Shown here: piece by piece, positions 53,415 to 62,635 of the stretch | Layout: every line of letters begins with the position of its first letter | Position numbering within the stretch: position 1 is the stretch's first letter | Source: Chthonobacter rhizosphaerae | GTDB taxonomy: Bacteria; Pseudomonadota; Alphaproteobacteria; Rhizobiales; Pleomorphomonadaceae | Reading direction: 5' to 3' | Assembly (NCBI RefSeq): GCF_013839525.1 | Contig: NZ_JACDIS010000006.1 | Location: 248,001-312,000, forward strand | DNA length: 64,000 nucleotides | The notes under the pieces: generated by a model | The model's input: only the letters and a program-made list of their open reading frames with translations | Told to the model about the DNA's origin: nothing | The model's database searches: none | Program-made: the position numbers and the translations under genes

Positions 53415-54665
53415 ATGCGCACCGCCCTCGCTTCGCTGACATCCGCCCTCGCTTCGCTCAAGTCCGACACCCGGGGCTCGATGGTCTCGCTCTTCGCCAT
53501 CGCGAGCGCCGGCGTGTTCCTCTCCATCGGCGCGAGCGTCGACTACGGGCGCTCGCTCTCGGTGCGGAGCGCCATGGCGGGCGCGGTGGACGCCGCGTCG
53601 CTGGCCGCCGCGAAGCTGGTGGCGGCCGGGGTGACCGACAAGGCCCGGATCGAAAAGGTCGCGCGCACCGCCTATGACGCCAACTTCCCGGCCGAGACCG
53701 CCAGCGGCTTCGCGACCGCCGACTTCGCCGCGACGGCCGATTTCGCCGCCAATTCGGTGACGGTGACCGCCGGCGGCGTGTTGCCGACCACCTTCATGGG
53801 GCTTGCGGGCGTCAAGGCGCTGCCGGTGGCGATCTCGTCCACCTCCACGATCGACGGGGACGCCCTGGAGATCGCCATGATGCTCGACCTCACCGGCTCC
53901 ATGGCGGAGCTCACGGCCGACCGCACCGGGCGCAAGATCGCCGTGCTGGAGAAGGCCGCCAAGAGCCTCGTCGACACGCTGATGCCGGCGACCGGCACCA
54001 CCAACGAGGTGCGGATCGGCCTCGCGCCCTTCGACGCGGCGGTGAACGCGGGCGGCCTCGCCGGGAAGGTGTCAGGCGGCAAGAGCACGAAGTGCGTGCT
54101 GGAGCGCGTCTCCGGCAGCATCGCGACGGACGTGTCACCGCTCGCGGTGCCGTTCGCCGCCGGCGGCTCCTGCCCGTCGCGCGCAGTGCTGCCGCTGACG
54201 GCGGAGCGCGCCACCCTGCTCTCGCGGCTCGACAAGCTGCCGACCGGCTCCAGCACCGCCGGACACCTGGGCACCGCCTGGGCGTTCGGCCTCCTCTCGC
54301 CGGCCTGGAGCGACGTGCTCGGCACGGCGGCGCCCAAGTCCTACGGCGCCTCGGGGGTGAAGAAGATCGCCATCCTGATGACCGACGGCCTCTACAACAC
54401 CTGGGGCGGCAAGTTGAGCGGCGCCAACGTCGCCAAGTCGCAGGCCGAGGCGGTCGCCACCTGCTCGGCCATGAAGGCGGCGGGCATCACGGTCTATACC
54501 GTCGGTTTCGAGCTCAACAACGCGGACGCCAAGAAGACGCTGAAGGCCTGCGCGACGGTGGAGGGCGGGTCGGCGCTCTTCTTCGACGCCAAGAACGGCG
54601 CCGAACTGCTGGCCGCCTACAAGGCGATCGCCAACCGGATCCAGCAGCTCCGCCTCTCGGTCTGA
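53415..54665 (+). CDS. TadE/TadG-like pilus assembly protein with vWA domain
   Basis: 416 residues. N-terminal basic region then a hydrophobic helix (about 23-46) in the TadE/TadG style (GSMVSLFAIASAGVFLSIGA), then a von Willebrand A domain from about 155: DLTGSM is the MIDAS DxxxS motif, and ILMTDGLYNTWGG the later Asp. Such proteins sit in the Flp/Tad secretion machinery or act as minor pilins. There are no tad cluster genes beside it, so it is an orphan copy. Confidence 0.85.
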   Translation: MRTALASLTSALASLKSDTRGSMVSLFAIASAGVFLSIGASVDYGRSLSVRSAMAGAVDAASLAAAKLVAAGVTDKARIEKVARTAYDANFPAETASGFATADFAATADFAANSVTVTAGGVLPTTFMGLAGVKALPVAISSTSTIDGDALEIAMMLDLTGSMAELTADRTGRKIAVLEKAAKSLVDTLMPATGTTNEVRIGLAPFDAAVNAGGLAGKVSGGKSTKCVLERVSGSIATDVSPLAVPFAAGGSCPSRAVLPLTAERATLLSRLDKLPTGSSTAGHLGTAWAFGLLSPAWSDVLGTAAPKSYGASGVKKIAILMTDGLYNTWGGKLSGANVAKSQAEAVATCSAMKAAGITVYTVGFELNNADAKKTLKACATVEGGSALFFDAKNGAELLAAYKAIANRIQQLRLSV

Positions 54666-54803
54666 GATCGGGTCCGCCTCGGAACCGTTGCCGGCGCGCC
54701 GCTTGTGTCGGACTATGGGCGGCGCACCCGCCCGCTCCGCCGCCGGGTGCCGGGCCCCCGCCCGGGGCCGGTTCCTCAAAGCGCGACACGGAAGCAGGGT
54801 GCC

Positions 54804-55280
54804 TTGGCGTCACCGACCGCGACCCTCAAGCTCGACGAGTTCATGCCCTATCTCGTCAACGTACTGGCGGCGCGGCTCTCCGCCGACCTCGCCGCCATCT
54901 ACGAGACACGCTTCGGAATCACCATTCCGGAATGGCGGGTGATCGCCCACCTCGCCGGGAACCAGCGGGTGTCGATCCGCGAGATCTACGCCCGCGTCGG
55001 GATGGACAAGGTGAAGGTGAGCCGGGCCGCCGGGTCGCTGGAGGCGGCGGGCCTCGTGAGCAAGACCGTCAACCCGGCCGACCGCCGGCTCGTCTCTCTG
55101 GAGCTCACCGTGAAGGGACAGAGCGTCTACGCGGCCATCGTGCCGCTGGCGCTGGAGTTCCAGACCGCCAGCCTGTCCGCCCTCACGGCGGACGAACGGG
55201 CCGAGTTCCAGCGTCTCGTCCACAAGCTGCTGGCGAGCATGGGCGAACGGACCGCGCCCGAAGCGGACGCGACCGCATAG
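54804..55280 (+). CDS. MarR-family transcriptional regulator
   Basis: About 158 residues from TTG 54804, after a GGAAG site; a GTG at 54705 would add 33 residues of low-complexity sequence. The winged-helix core (FGITIPEWRVIAHLAGNQRV, KVKVSRAAGSLEAAGLVSKT, NPADRRLVSLELTVKGQ) is complete, with the DRR wing motif. It lies 163 bases before modA on the same strand. Its ligand and target are unknown; it could control modA or be independent. Confidence 0.88.
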   Translation: MASPTATLKLDEFMPYLVNVLAARLSADLAAIYETRFGITIPEWRVIAHLAGNQRVSIREIYARVGMDKVKVSRAAGSLEAAGLVSKTVNPADRRLVSLELTVKGQSVYAAIVPLALEFQTASLSALTADERAEFQRLVHKLLASMGERTAPEADATA

Positions 55281-55404
55281 GAGCAAGGACCCTCGCGTAG
55301 GCGCGATCGTCGACGTCGGCCGCAGGCGGTCACCGCGCCCCGAGCCGCACCTTCGGATTCGCGGTGCGCGGCCTTGCCATCCGAGCCGCCTGCAAGGATG
55401 ATGC

Positions 55405-55426
55405 GCTATATCCAGCTGGATATAGC
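55405..55426. promoter_or_regulatory. Perfect 22-bp palindrome upstream of modA (Mo-box-like)
   Basis: GCTATATCCAG followed directly by its exact complement. The GCTATAT...ATATAGC arms resemble the molybdate-responsive ModE/MopA/MopB boxes of Proteobacteria. It ends 17 bases before the modA start, next to a GAGGA ribosome site, an operator position. Confidence 0.7.
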
Positions 55427-55443
55427 ACTTCGCGAGGACGCCC

Positions 55444-56244
55444 ATGATCCCGACCCGCTTCTCCCTCCCCTCGAGGCTGCCGATGCTGGCGCTTGCCGCC
55501 GGGCTTGCGATGGTCGCCGGGCACGCGCCGGCCCGCGCCGAGACGGTGACCGTGTTCGCCGCCGCCAGCCTGAAGACGGTGCTCGACGATCTGGCGACGG
55601 TGTTCCAGGACAAGACGGGCACCGAAGTGACCGCGTCCTACGCGGCGAGTTCCGCGCTCGCCAAGCAGATCGAGCAGGGCGCTCCGGCGGACGTGTTCAT
55701 CTCGGCCGATCTCGCCTGGATGGACTACCTGACCGAACGGTCGCTGATCCGGACGGAGACCCGGTCCAACCTCATCGGCAACAGCCTCGTGCTGGTCACC
55801 GCCAAGGACAGCCCCGTCACGCTGACGATCGAGGACGGGTTCGACCTCTCGGGCGCGCTCGCGGGCGGGCGCCTTGCGGTCGGCGAGGTGACGGCGGTGC
55901 CGGCGGGCAAGTACGCCAAGGCGGCGCTGGAGGCGCTCGGCGCCTGGGACGCGGTGTCCGGCAGCCTGGCGGAGGCGGAGAACGTGCGCGTGGCGTTGCT
56001 GCTGGTGTCGCGCGGAGAGGCGGCGCTCGGGATCGTCTATGCGACGGACGCCGCAGCCGACCCGGGCGTGATGGTGGTCGACACCTTCCCGGCGGACAGC
56101 CATCCGCCGATCGTCTATCCGGTCGCGGTCACGGCCGAGGCCGACAGCCCGGCGGCGGCGGCCTATGTGGACTTCCTGGCCGGGCCGGAGGCGCAGGCGG
56201 CGTTCGAGGCCGCCGGGTTCTCCGTGCTCCAGGCCGGCAACTGA
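55444..56244 (+). CDS. modA: Molybdate ABC transporter substrate-binding protein, orphan
   Basis: A 266-residue periplasmic binding protein. Signal peptide 1-32 (ending PARAE), then TVFAAASLKTVLDDLA (oxyanion-binding Ser residues), SYAASSALAKQIEQGAPADVFISAD, and VTAVPAGKYAKAALE, all standard ModA blocks. It should bind molybdate or tungstate for uptake. modB and modC do not follow; the next gene is a flippase. So the permease and ATPase must be elsewhere, or another exporter is served. A palindromic operator is just upstream. Confidence 0.93.
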   Translation: MIPTRFSLPSRLPMLALAAGLAMVAGHAPARAETVTVFAAASLKTVLDDLATVFQDKTGTEVTASYAASSALAKQIEQGAPADVFISADLAWMDYLTERSLIRTETRSNLIGNSLVLVTAKDSPVTLTIEDGFDLSGALAGGRLAVGEVTAVPAGKYAKAALEALGAWDAVSGSLAEAENVRVALLLVSRGEAALGIVYATDAAADPGVMVVDTFPADSHPPIVYPVAVTAEADSPAAAAYVDFLAGPEAQAAFEAAGFSVLQAGN

Positions 56245-56362
56245 CCGGCGGACGACCGGGACGGACGCCGCCGCGGCCCGTCGCGCGGAGGGAGCACGCA
56301 GAGGATGGCGCATCGAGCAGCCGGGCGGCCGTTCATGATGTTTTAACGTGCTACGGATGCGA

Positions 56363-56377
56363 GATATACAATATATC
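56363..56377. promoter_or_regulatory. Inverted repeat between modA and flippase gene
   Basis: GATATA-CAA-TATATC, about 55 bases before the flippase start. It shares the ATATA/TATAT theme of the modA palindrome but with a three-base centre. It may be a promoter element or a second site for the same factor; it is AT-rich in a GC-rich setting. Confidence 0.35.
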
Positions 56378-56432
56378 GTTCATCCAGTATCCGAAGGCAT
56401 GGGGTGGCCGGGCGGCTCAGACGGGAAGCTGG

Positions 56433-57920
56433 ATGATGGAAGCGGGTGAGTTCGATCCCCAACAGAAGACGACGCGGTCGCACGCGACCACAAGTGTTCT
56501 GATCACAGGGGCATCGCAAGCCGTCCGGCTGGCCGTCGGCTTCATCTCCGGCATAGTCCTGGCCCGCCTGCTGACGCCCTCCGACTTCGGCCTGATCGGC
56601 ATGGTGGCGCCGGCGGCGGCGCTGGTGGCCATGACCCAGGACCTCGGCGTCGGCCAGGCGATCGTCCAGCGCAAGACGGTGACGAGCGCCCAGATCAGCG
56701 CGCTCTTCTTCCTCACGCTCGGCGCCAGCATGGTGCTGGCGGCGCTTCTCGCCCTCGCGGCCCCGCTCCTGGCCGACTTCTACGGCGACGACCGGATCGT
56801 GGCGGTCACGCTCGGCTTCTCGACGCTCCTGGTGCTCTGGATGCTGCAGTCGCAGCCGTCGGCCATCTTGGCGCGGCGCATGCAGTTCGTCTCGATCGCC
56901 AGCATCGAGATCTCGTCCACGCTGATCGGCTTCTTCGCGGCGGTCTACATCGCCTACGTCTACCAGACCTACTGGGCCATCTTCATCCAGATGCTGGTGA
57001 CGGCGGTCGTCAACGTGGCCGGCATCTGGATCGCGGCCCGCTGGGTTCCGACGCGCCCGTCGTTCCAGGGGGCGTTCAAGGAGATCATGGGCCTCGGCGC
57101 GGGCATCTCGGGCAGCGCCTTCCTGAACTACCTCGCCCAGAACATCGACAAGGTCCTGATCGGCAAGTTCTACGGCCAGGAGACGCTCGGCCTCTACGAC
57201 CGGTCGTACAAGCTCCTCCTGATGCCGATCACCCAAGTGGCCTCCCCGCTCGGCCGGGTGTTCGTGCCGATCCTGTCGCGGCTCGCCGGAGACGGCCCGC
57301 GCTACCGGCAGGTCTACACGGAGGCCGTCACCCTCATGCTGTCGGTCACGCACCCGGCCGTGCTGGTGGTGCTGATCTTCGCCGAAGACGTGTTCCGCAC
57401 CCTCCTCGGCGAGCACTGGGTGCCGGCCGCGCCGATCTTCCAGTGGCTGGGCCTCTGCGCCCTCCATCAGGTGATGCTGCCGACCGCCGGATGGCTGCTG
57501 TTCAGCCAGGGGCGGGGCGGTGACATCTTCCGCGTCGGCGTGATCGACTCGGTCGTCGTGGTGACCGCCATCCTGGTCGGCCTCTCCTGGGGGGCGGTCG
57601 GCGTGGCGATCGCGCTGGTGATCGGCGACTATCTGGTGCGCATCCCGGCGGTCTGGTCGGTGGTCGGCAAGGAGGGTCCGGTGCGAGTGCGCGACATGGT
57701 CAACATGGCGGTGCCGCATGTGGCGGGCTGCGTCGCCGCGAGCGCCGCGCTGATCGTGACCGGCCGCAGCCTGGACGACCTGACGGTCGTGCACTTCGCC
57801 GGCCTGTTCGTGCTCAGCTACCTCGTCTACGGGGCGGTGCTGGTGATGTGGGCGGACAAGCGAATGGTGTTCGAGAAGAACGTCTCGTCCATCCTGGCGA
57901 CTGCGCGGCGGGTGTTCTGA
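56433..57920 (+). CDS. Polysaccharide flippase (Wzx/MOP superfamily)
   Basis: A 495-residue protein with about 13-14 membrane helices. SVLITGASQAVRLAVGFISG at the start and DFGLIGMVAPAAALVAMTQD are typical of lipopolysaccharide/exopolysaccharide flippases of the Wzx type; YDRSYKLLLMP is the family's central block. It would move lipid-linked oligosaccharides across the inner membrane. ATG 56433 follows GGGAAG. It may serve the glycan made by transferases elsewhere in the window. Confidence 0.9.
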   Translation: MMEAGEFDPQQKTTRSHATTSVLITGASQAVRLAVGFISGIVLARLLTPSDFGLIGMVAPAAALVAMTQDLGVGQAIVQRKTVTSAQISALFFLTLGASMVLAALLALAAPLLADFYGDDRIVAVTLGFSTLLVLWMLQSQPSAILARRMQFVSIASIEISSTLIGFFAAVYIAYVYQTYWAIFIQMLVTAVVNVAGIWIAARWVPTRPSFQGAFKEIMGLGAGISGSAFLNYLAQNIDKVLIGKFYGQETLGLYDRSYKLLLMPITQVASPLGRVFVPILSRLAGDGPRYRQVYTEAVTLMLSVTHPAVLVVLIFAEDVFRTLLGEHWVPAAPIFQWLGLCALHQVMLPTAGWLLFSQGRGGDIFRVGVIDSVVVVTAILVGLSWGAVGVAIALVIGDYLVRIPAVWSVVGKEGPVRVRDMVNMAVPHVAGCVAASAALIVTGRSLDDLTVVHFAGLFVLSYLVYGAVLVMWADKRMVFEKNVSSILATARRVF

Positions 57921-57942
57921 TCCCGGCCTCCAGCGGCGGCCG

Positions 57943-59364
57943 TCAGCACGCGGTGACGTTCACCGCGAGGCCGCCGAGGCTGGTCTCCTTGTACTTGGAC
58001 TGCATGTCGAGGCCGGTCTGACGCATGGTCTCGATGACGGTGTCGAGGGAGACGATGTGCTCCCCGTCGCCGTGGAGGGCGAGCGACGCCGCGTTGATGG
58101 CCTTGATGGCGCCGAAGGCGTTGCGCTCGATGCAGGGGATCTGGACGAGGCCGCCGACCGGGTCGCAGGTCATGCCGAGGTGGTGCTCGATGGCGATCTC
58201 GGCGGCGTTCTCCACCTGGGCATTGGTGCCGCCGAGGGCGGCGCAGAGCCCGGCGGCGGCCATGGCGGCGGCGGAGCCCACCTCCCCCTGGCAGCCGACC
58301 TCGGCGCCCGAGATGGAGGCGTTGCGCTTGATCAGGCCGCCGATGGCGGCGGCGGCGAGGAAGAAGGTGCGGATTCCGTTCCGGTCCGCGCCGGGGCAGA
58401 AGTCGCGGTAGTAGCGCAACACCGCCGGCACCACGCCGGCCGCGCCGTTGGTCGGCGCCGTGACCACCCGGCCGCCGGCGGCGTTCTCCTCGTTCACGGC
58501 GATGGCGAAGACGGAGACATAGTCCATGGCGGCGTGCGGAGCGCGGTCGTTGGTGTTCCGCCGCTCCTCCAGCCGCTCGAAGATGCGCTTGGCGCGCCGC
58601 TTCACCCGGAGGCCGCCGCTGAGTTCGCCCTCCTGCTGCAGGCCCCGGTCGATGCAGGCGAACATGGTTTCGGCGATGCGGTCGATGTCGGCGATCACCG
58701 CGTCCCGCGGCCGACGCGCCGCCTCGTTCTCGAGCGTCAGGTCGGCGATCGAAAGGCCGGCGGCCTCGGCGACGGACAGGAGTTCGTCCGCCACCTGGTA
58801 GGGATGCGGCACCTGGACGAGGTCGCACTCCCCGGTCTCGTCGCCCTCGCGGATCACGAAGCCGCCGCCGACGGAGAACCAGACTTCCGAGGCGAGCACG
58901 CGGCCGTCGGTGTCCAGCGCCTGGAAGCGCATGGCGTTCGGGTGGCGGTCGAACACCTGCTGGCGGTCGAACACGACGTCCTCGGCCGGATCGAACCGGA
59001 TGGCGCGCCCGTCGGGTAGCGGCAGCACCTTGCCGGCGCGGATCTCGGCCAGGCGGCTCTCGGCCTCGTCCGGGTCCAGGCTGTCGGGCCGGAGCCCGGC
59101 GAGACCGAGGATCATGGCCTTGTCCGTGGCGTGTCCCGAGCCGGTCCAGGCGAGCGAGCCGAAGGCGGTGGCCGTCAGCCGGGCGACATCGGCCAGCCGA
59201 TCGCCGAGGCCGGTCACGAAGGTGTTGGCGGCCCGCATGGGTCCGATGGTGTGCGAGGACGAGGGGCCGATGCCGATCTTGAACAGATCGGTCACGGCGA
59301 CCGGCGCGTCGGCGGCCGGCAGCAGAGCGGCGGCGGGGCGGAACGGCTGGGCGGCGGCATTCAT
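57943..59364 (-). CDS. sdaA: L-serine ammonia-lyase, iron-sulfur dependent, single-chain
   Basis: A 473-residue [4Fe-4S] enzyme converting L-serine to pyruvate and ammonia. The beta-domain start [22 protein letters not shown], the catalytic-domain cysteines in [29 protein letters not shown], and the C-terminal cysteine (last residue, AVNVTAC) agree with SdaA. An N-terminal 25-residue extension precedes the conserved start. A GGAGAAG ribosome site precedes ATG 59364. A tandem glycine riboswitch lies directly upstream in the leader. Confidence 0.96.
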   Translation of the reverse strand: MNAAAQPFRPAAALLPAADAPVAVTDLFKIGIGPSSSHTIGPMRAANTFVTGLGDRLADVARLTATAFGSLAWTGSGHATDKAMILGLAGLRPDSLDPDEAESRLAEIRAGKVLPLPDGRAIRFDPAEDVVFDRQQVFDRHPNAMRFQALDTDGRVLASEVWFSVGGGFVIREGDETGECDLVQVPHPYQVADELLSVAEAAGLSIADLTLENEAARRPRDAVIADIDRIAETMFACIDRGLQQEGELSGGLRVKRRAKRIFERLEERRNTNDRAPHAAMDYVSVFAIAVNEENAAGGRVVTAPTNGAAGVVPAVLRYYRDFCPGADRNGIRTFFLAAAAIGGLIKRNASISGAEVGCQGEVGSAAAMAAAGLCAALGGTNAQVENAAEIAIEHHLGMTCDPVGGLVQIPCIERNAFGAIKAINAASLALHGDGEHIVSLDTVIETMRQTGLDMQSKYKETSLGGLAVNVTAC

Positions 59365-59411
59365 CGACAGGGCTTCTCCAGACGCGAAAGCGATCGGACC
59401 ATATGGTGTTG

Positions 59412-59575
59412 CCCCATCTGTCCCTTGCGCCTGAGGCCGCTAGCCCTTCGGCGGAGCGCCCGCCGGGGCGCCCAACTCTCCAGATGCTTCGATCCCCGCG
59501 CGGTGCCTGTGCCTGAGAGTTTCCGGGGCGGTTGCTCCTACGGCGCCGGCCCGCGAACGGCCGGTCTCTCCCGCG
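59412..59575 (-). ncRNA. Tandem glycine riboswitch in the sdaA leader
   Basis: Read on the minus strand, aptamer 1 (59575-59511) has GGGAGAG, a hairpin with CCGGCCG/CGGGCCGG arms, GCCGTAGGAGCAA, and AACTCTCAGGC. Aptamer 2 (59483-59412) has CTGGAGAG, GCCGAAGGG, CTCAGGC and AAGGGACAGATGGGG. Two aptamers with a short linker are the classic glycine class. The last aptamer ends 48 bases before the sdaA start, leaving space for an expression platform around the ACCATATGGT palindrome and the GGAGAAG ribosome site. Confidence 0.9.
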
Positions 59576-59732
59576 AGGGATGGTTCGCCGCACTATGGTG
59601 TCGCCGACCGGCAGCCACAAGCCCCCAGGGGCGACCGATCGACGGTGGAAAGGCGACGTGAGCCCTACGGCCGCGCTTCGCGTCACGCTTGCATCACGAA
59701 CACGCCATCGTCGCCGATCGTCGTCGCGAGCC

Positions 59733-59761
59733 TGATCCGGTGCGGCCAAGTGACCGTAATG
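59733..59761 (+). promoter_or_regulatory. Sigma-E (RpoE/ChrR-type) promoter before the photolyase gene
   Basis: TGATCC (59733-59738), exactly 18 bases, TAATG (59757-59761). This matches the -35/-10 form of RpoE promoters in Rhodobacter-type alphaproteobacteria. It lies 74 bases upstream of the photolyase ATG. Confidence 0.55.
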
Positions 59762-59834
59762 GGTGGACAATCGGGCGTGGGCGTGGGCGATCGGGTCCGC
59801 GCGGATGCGAGGCGCGGGTCGAGGGCGGTCGGGC

Positions 59835-61277
59835 ATGGGCGGACGGCAGGACAGGGATGGAACACCGGTTGTCGTGTGGTTCCGCGACGATCTGCGCCTT
59901 GCCGACAATCCGGCCCTTTCGGCCGCCGCCGCCCTGAAGCGCCCGATCGTCGCCCTCCACGTGCTGGACGAGACGCCGGGCCGGCGCCCGATCGGCGGCG
60001 CGTCGCGCTGGTGGCTGCACCACAGCCTCGACCGGCTCGGGGCCGACCTCGCCGCGCGGGGCGTGCGGCTGGTGCTCGCCCGCGGGCCGGAGGCGGACGT
60101 GGTGCCCGGCGTGGTGGCGGAGGCGAGGGCTTCGGCGATCCACTGGAACCGCCGCTACGGCGCCGAGGAACGGGCGACTGACGCGGCCCTGAAGGAACGC
60201 CTCCGCACCGACGGCGTGACGGTGGAGAGCCACAGCGGCAACCTCCTCGTGGAGCCCTGGGATGTCGCGCCCCGGTCCGGCGGGTCGTTCAAGGTGTTCA
60301 CGCCCTACTGGAAGGCCGCGCGGGCGGCGATCGGCGAAGCGGCTCCCCTCCCCGTCCCCGACCTGACGCCGAGCCCGGCGGAGGGCCCGGACGGCGTGCC
60401 GCTCGCGGCGCTCAGGCTGCTGCCGAGGGCACCGGACTGGGCGGGCGGGCTCCGCGACACGTGGCAGCCGGGCGAGGCCGGGGCCGCTGCGCGGCTGCGC
60501 CGGTTCCTGGAAAAGGGCCTGCCCCGCTACGCGGCCCGGCGGGACGAACCGGCGGCTGACGCGGTCTCCATGCTGTCGCCCCACCTGCGGCACGGGGAGA
60601 TCAGCGTCCGTACCGTGCGTCAGGCCGTACTCCTCGCCGGGGAGACGAAGGCGGTCGCGCCGCTGAACGCGGCCAAGTTCGACACGGAGCTCGGTTGGCG
60701 GGAGTTCTCCTACCACCTCCTGTTCCACCACCCCGATCTTCCGACGCGCAACTTCCAGAGCCGGTTCGACGGTTTCGGCTGGCGGCCGGACACGGAGGCG
60801 GACCTGAAGGCCTGGCAGGCCGGCCGGACCGGCTATCCGATCGTCGACGCCGGGATGCGGCAGCTCTGGGCCACCGGGTTCATGCACAACCGAGTGCGGA
60901 TGATTACGGCCAGCTTCCTGATCAAGCATCTCCTCATCGACTGGCGCATCGGCGAGGACTGGTTCTTCGACACGCTGGTGGACGCGGACCCGGCGAGCAA
61001 CGCCGCGGGCTGGCAATGGGTGGCGGGCTCCGGAGCGGACGCGGCCCCCTTCTTCCGCGTGTTCAACCCGATGCTCCAGGGCGAGAAGTTCGATCCGGAC
61101 GGCGCCTACGTGCGGCGTTGGGTGCCCGAACTCGCCGGTCTCAGCCGCAACGCCATCCACCGGCCTTGGACCGTTCCGGGCGACCATCGCGCCCTCTATC
61201 CCGACCCCATCGTCGACCACGCCCATGCCAGGGATCGTGCTCTTACGGCTTTCGGCCGGCTGAGAGCCGCGGCATAG
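59835..61277 (+). CDS. phrB: Deoxyribodipyrimidine photolyase, class I
   Basis: A 480-residue light-driven repair enzyme for cyclobutane pyrimidine dimers. The N-terminal antenna domain starts VVVWFRDDLRLADNPAL; the FAD domain has ELGWREFSYHLLFHHPDLP, GYPIVDAGMRQLWATGFMHN, FLIKHLLIDWRIGEDWF and NAAGWQWVAGSGADAAPFFR (the FAD and electron-transfer Trp region). ATG 59835 is preferred; in-frame ATG 59805 and GTG 59763 exist. It heads a run of same-strand genes with gaps of about 56 bases or overlaps. Confidence 0.95.
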   Translation: MGGRQDRDGTPVVVWFRDDLRLADNPALSAAAALKRPIVALHVLDETPGRRPIGGASRWWLHHSLDRLGADLAARGVRLVLARGPEADVVPGVVAEARASAIHWNRRYGAEERATDAALKERLRTDGVTVESHSGNLLVEPWDVAPRSGGSFKVFTPYWKAARAAIGEAAPLPVPDLTPSPAEGPDGVPLAALRLLPRAPDWAGGLRDTWQPGEAGAAARLRRFLEKGLPRYAARRDEPAADAVSMLSPHLRHGEISVRTVRQAVLLAGETKAVAPLNAAKFDTELGWREFSYHLLFHHPDLPTRNFQSRFDGFGWRPDTEADLKAWQAGRTGYPIVDAGMRQLWATGFMHNRVRMITASFLIKHLLIDWRIGEDWFFDTLVDADPASNAAGWQWVAGSGADAAPFFRVFNPMLQGEKFDPDGAYVRRWVPELAGLSRNAIHRPWTVPGDHRALYPDPIVDHAHARDRALTAFGRLRAAA

Positions 61278-61333
61278 CTTGGGACAAGGCACCAGAACAA
61301 CAATAACCACCGACGTCTCCAGAGGACATCTTC

Positions 61334-62635
61334 ATGCGTATCGCCGTCATCGGCTCGGGAATATCGGGCAACGCCTGCGCCTTCGCCCTTTCGGCGACCC
61401 ATGACGTGACCCTCTACGAGAAGCGCCCCCGGGCCGGGGGCCATTCGGCGACCGTGGACGTGGACTATGACGGCACGCCCATCGCGGTGGACACGGGCTT
61501 CATCGTCTACAACGAGTTGAACTACCCCAACCTCGTCGCGCTCTTCCGCTACCTGGAGGTGGATACCGAGGCGAGCAACATGAGCTTCGGCGTCTCCATC
61601 GACAACGGCCGGCTGGAGTGGGCGGGCTCGTCGCTGGCGACGATCTTCGCCCAGAAGCGGAACCTCGCCCGCCCGCAGTTCCTGTGGATGCTGCGCGAGA
61701 TCGTCCGGTTCAACCGGTCCTGCGCCAACGACCTCAAGACCGGCCGGATGGAGGGCCTCTCGCTCGGGGCCTACCTCGATCGGGCCAAGTTCGGCCGGAC
61801 CTTCGTGCGCGACTACCTGGTGCCCATGGGGGCGGCGATCTGGTCGACGCCGGACGCGGAGCTGCTCGACTTTCCGGCCGCGAGCTTCGCGCGCTTCTTC
61901 ATCAACCACCGCCTGATCAACATCGACCGGCCGATCTGGCGCACGGTGCGCGGCGGCAGCCGCACCTACGTCAGCCGGCTGCTCGCGCCCCTGAAGGCCA
62001 CCGGCCGCGTGCGGCTCGGCGACCCGGTCGTGGCGGTGGAGCGCTTCGCCGACTGGGTCAGCGTCCGGACCGCCTCCGGCATCGTGGACCACTTCGACCA
62101 GGTGGTCTTCGCGTCCCATACGGACCAGACCCTCGCCATGCTGGCCAACCCGACGGCGGAGGAGCGGTCCATCCTGACGGACGTGCGCTACCTGCCGAAC
62201 CAGGTCTATCTCCACCGCGACCTGGCCCTGATGCCGCGGCGGCGGTCGGTGTGGTCGTCCTGGAACTACCTCCGGCAGGACGGCTACGACGCCAAGGGGC
62301 CGGTCGCGGTCTCCTACTGGATGAACCAGTTGCAGAACATCGACCGGTCGAAGCCGCTGTTCGTGACGCTCAACCCCACCGTGGCGCCGAAGGACGAGCT
62401 GGTGTTCGGCACGTACGAGTACGATCATCCGCAGTTCGACGCGGCGGCGATCGCCGCCCAGAAGCGGCTGCCGTCGGTGCAGGGGCGCAATCGCACCTGG
62501 TTCTGCGGCGCCTGGACCGGCTACGGCTTCCACGAGGACGGGCTCGCCTCGGGCCTTGCCGTGGCCGAGGCGCTCGGCGGCGTGGTGCCGTGGCGCACGC
62601 AGCCGGCCGTGCCCATGCTGGAGGCCGCCGAATGA
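61334..62635 (+). CDS. FAD/NAD(P)-binding oxidoreductase (amine oxidase fold)
   Basis: 433 residues with the N-terminal dinucleotide fold MRIAVIGSGISGNACAFAL and a GGHSATVDVDYDG flavin motif, then NQVYLHRDLALMP and a C-terminal FAD contact (WFCGAWTGYGFHEDGLASGL). This is the flavoprotein that precedes DUF1365 and CFA-synthase genes in many Proteobacteria. In Rhodobacter such a flavoprotein is linked to desaturation of methylated fatty acids on the way to furan lipids; that function here is inferred. ATG 61334 has an AGAGGA site. Confidence 0.85.
   Translation: MRIAVIGSGISGNACAFALSATHDVTLYEKRPRAGGHSATVDVDYDGTPIAVDTGFIVYNELNYPNLVALFRYLEVDTEASNMSFGVSIDNGRLEWAGSSLATIFAQKRNLARPQFLWMLREIVRFNRSCANDLKTGRMEGLSLGAYLDRAKFGRTFVRDYLVPMGAAIWSTPDAELLDFPAASFARFFINHRLINIDRPIWRTVRGGSRTYVSRLLAPLKATGRVRLGDPVVAVERFADWVSVRTASGIVDHFDQVVFASHTDQTLAMLANPTAEERSILTDVRYLPNQVYLHRDLALMPRRRSVWSSWNYLRQDGYDAKGPVAVSYWMNQLQNIDRSKPLFVTLNPTVAPKDELVFGTYEYDHPQFDAAAIAAQKRLPSVQGRNRTWFCGAWTGYGFHEDGLASGLAVAEALGGVVPWRTQPAVPMLEAAE

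Noticed and set aside
55281-55443. A molybdenum-cofactor riboswitch before modA
   Set aside because: Only 163 bases are available and the conspicuous signal is a DNA palindrome, not the multi-stem RNA core.
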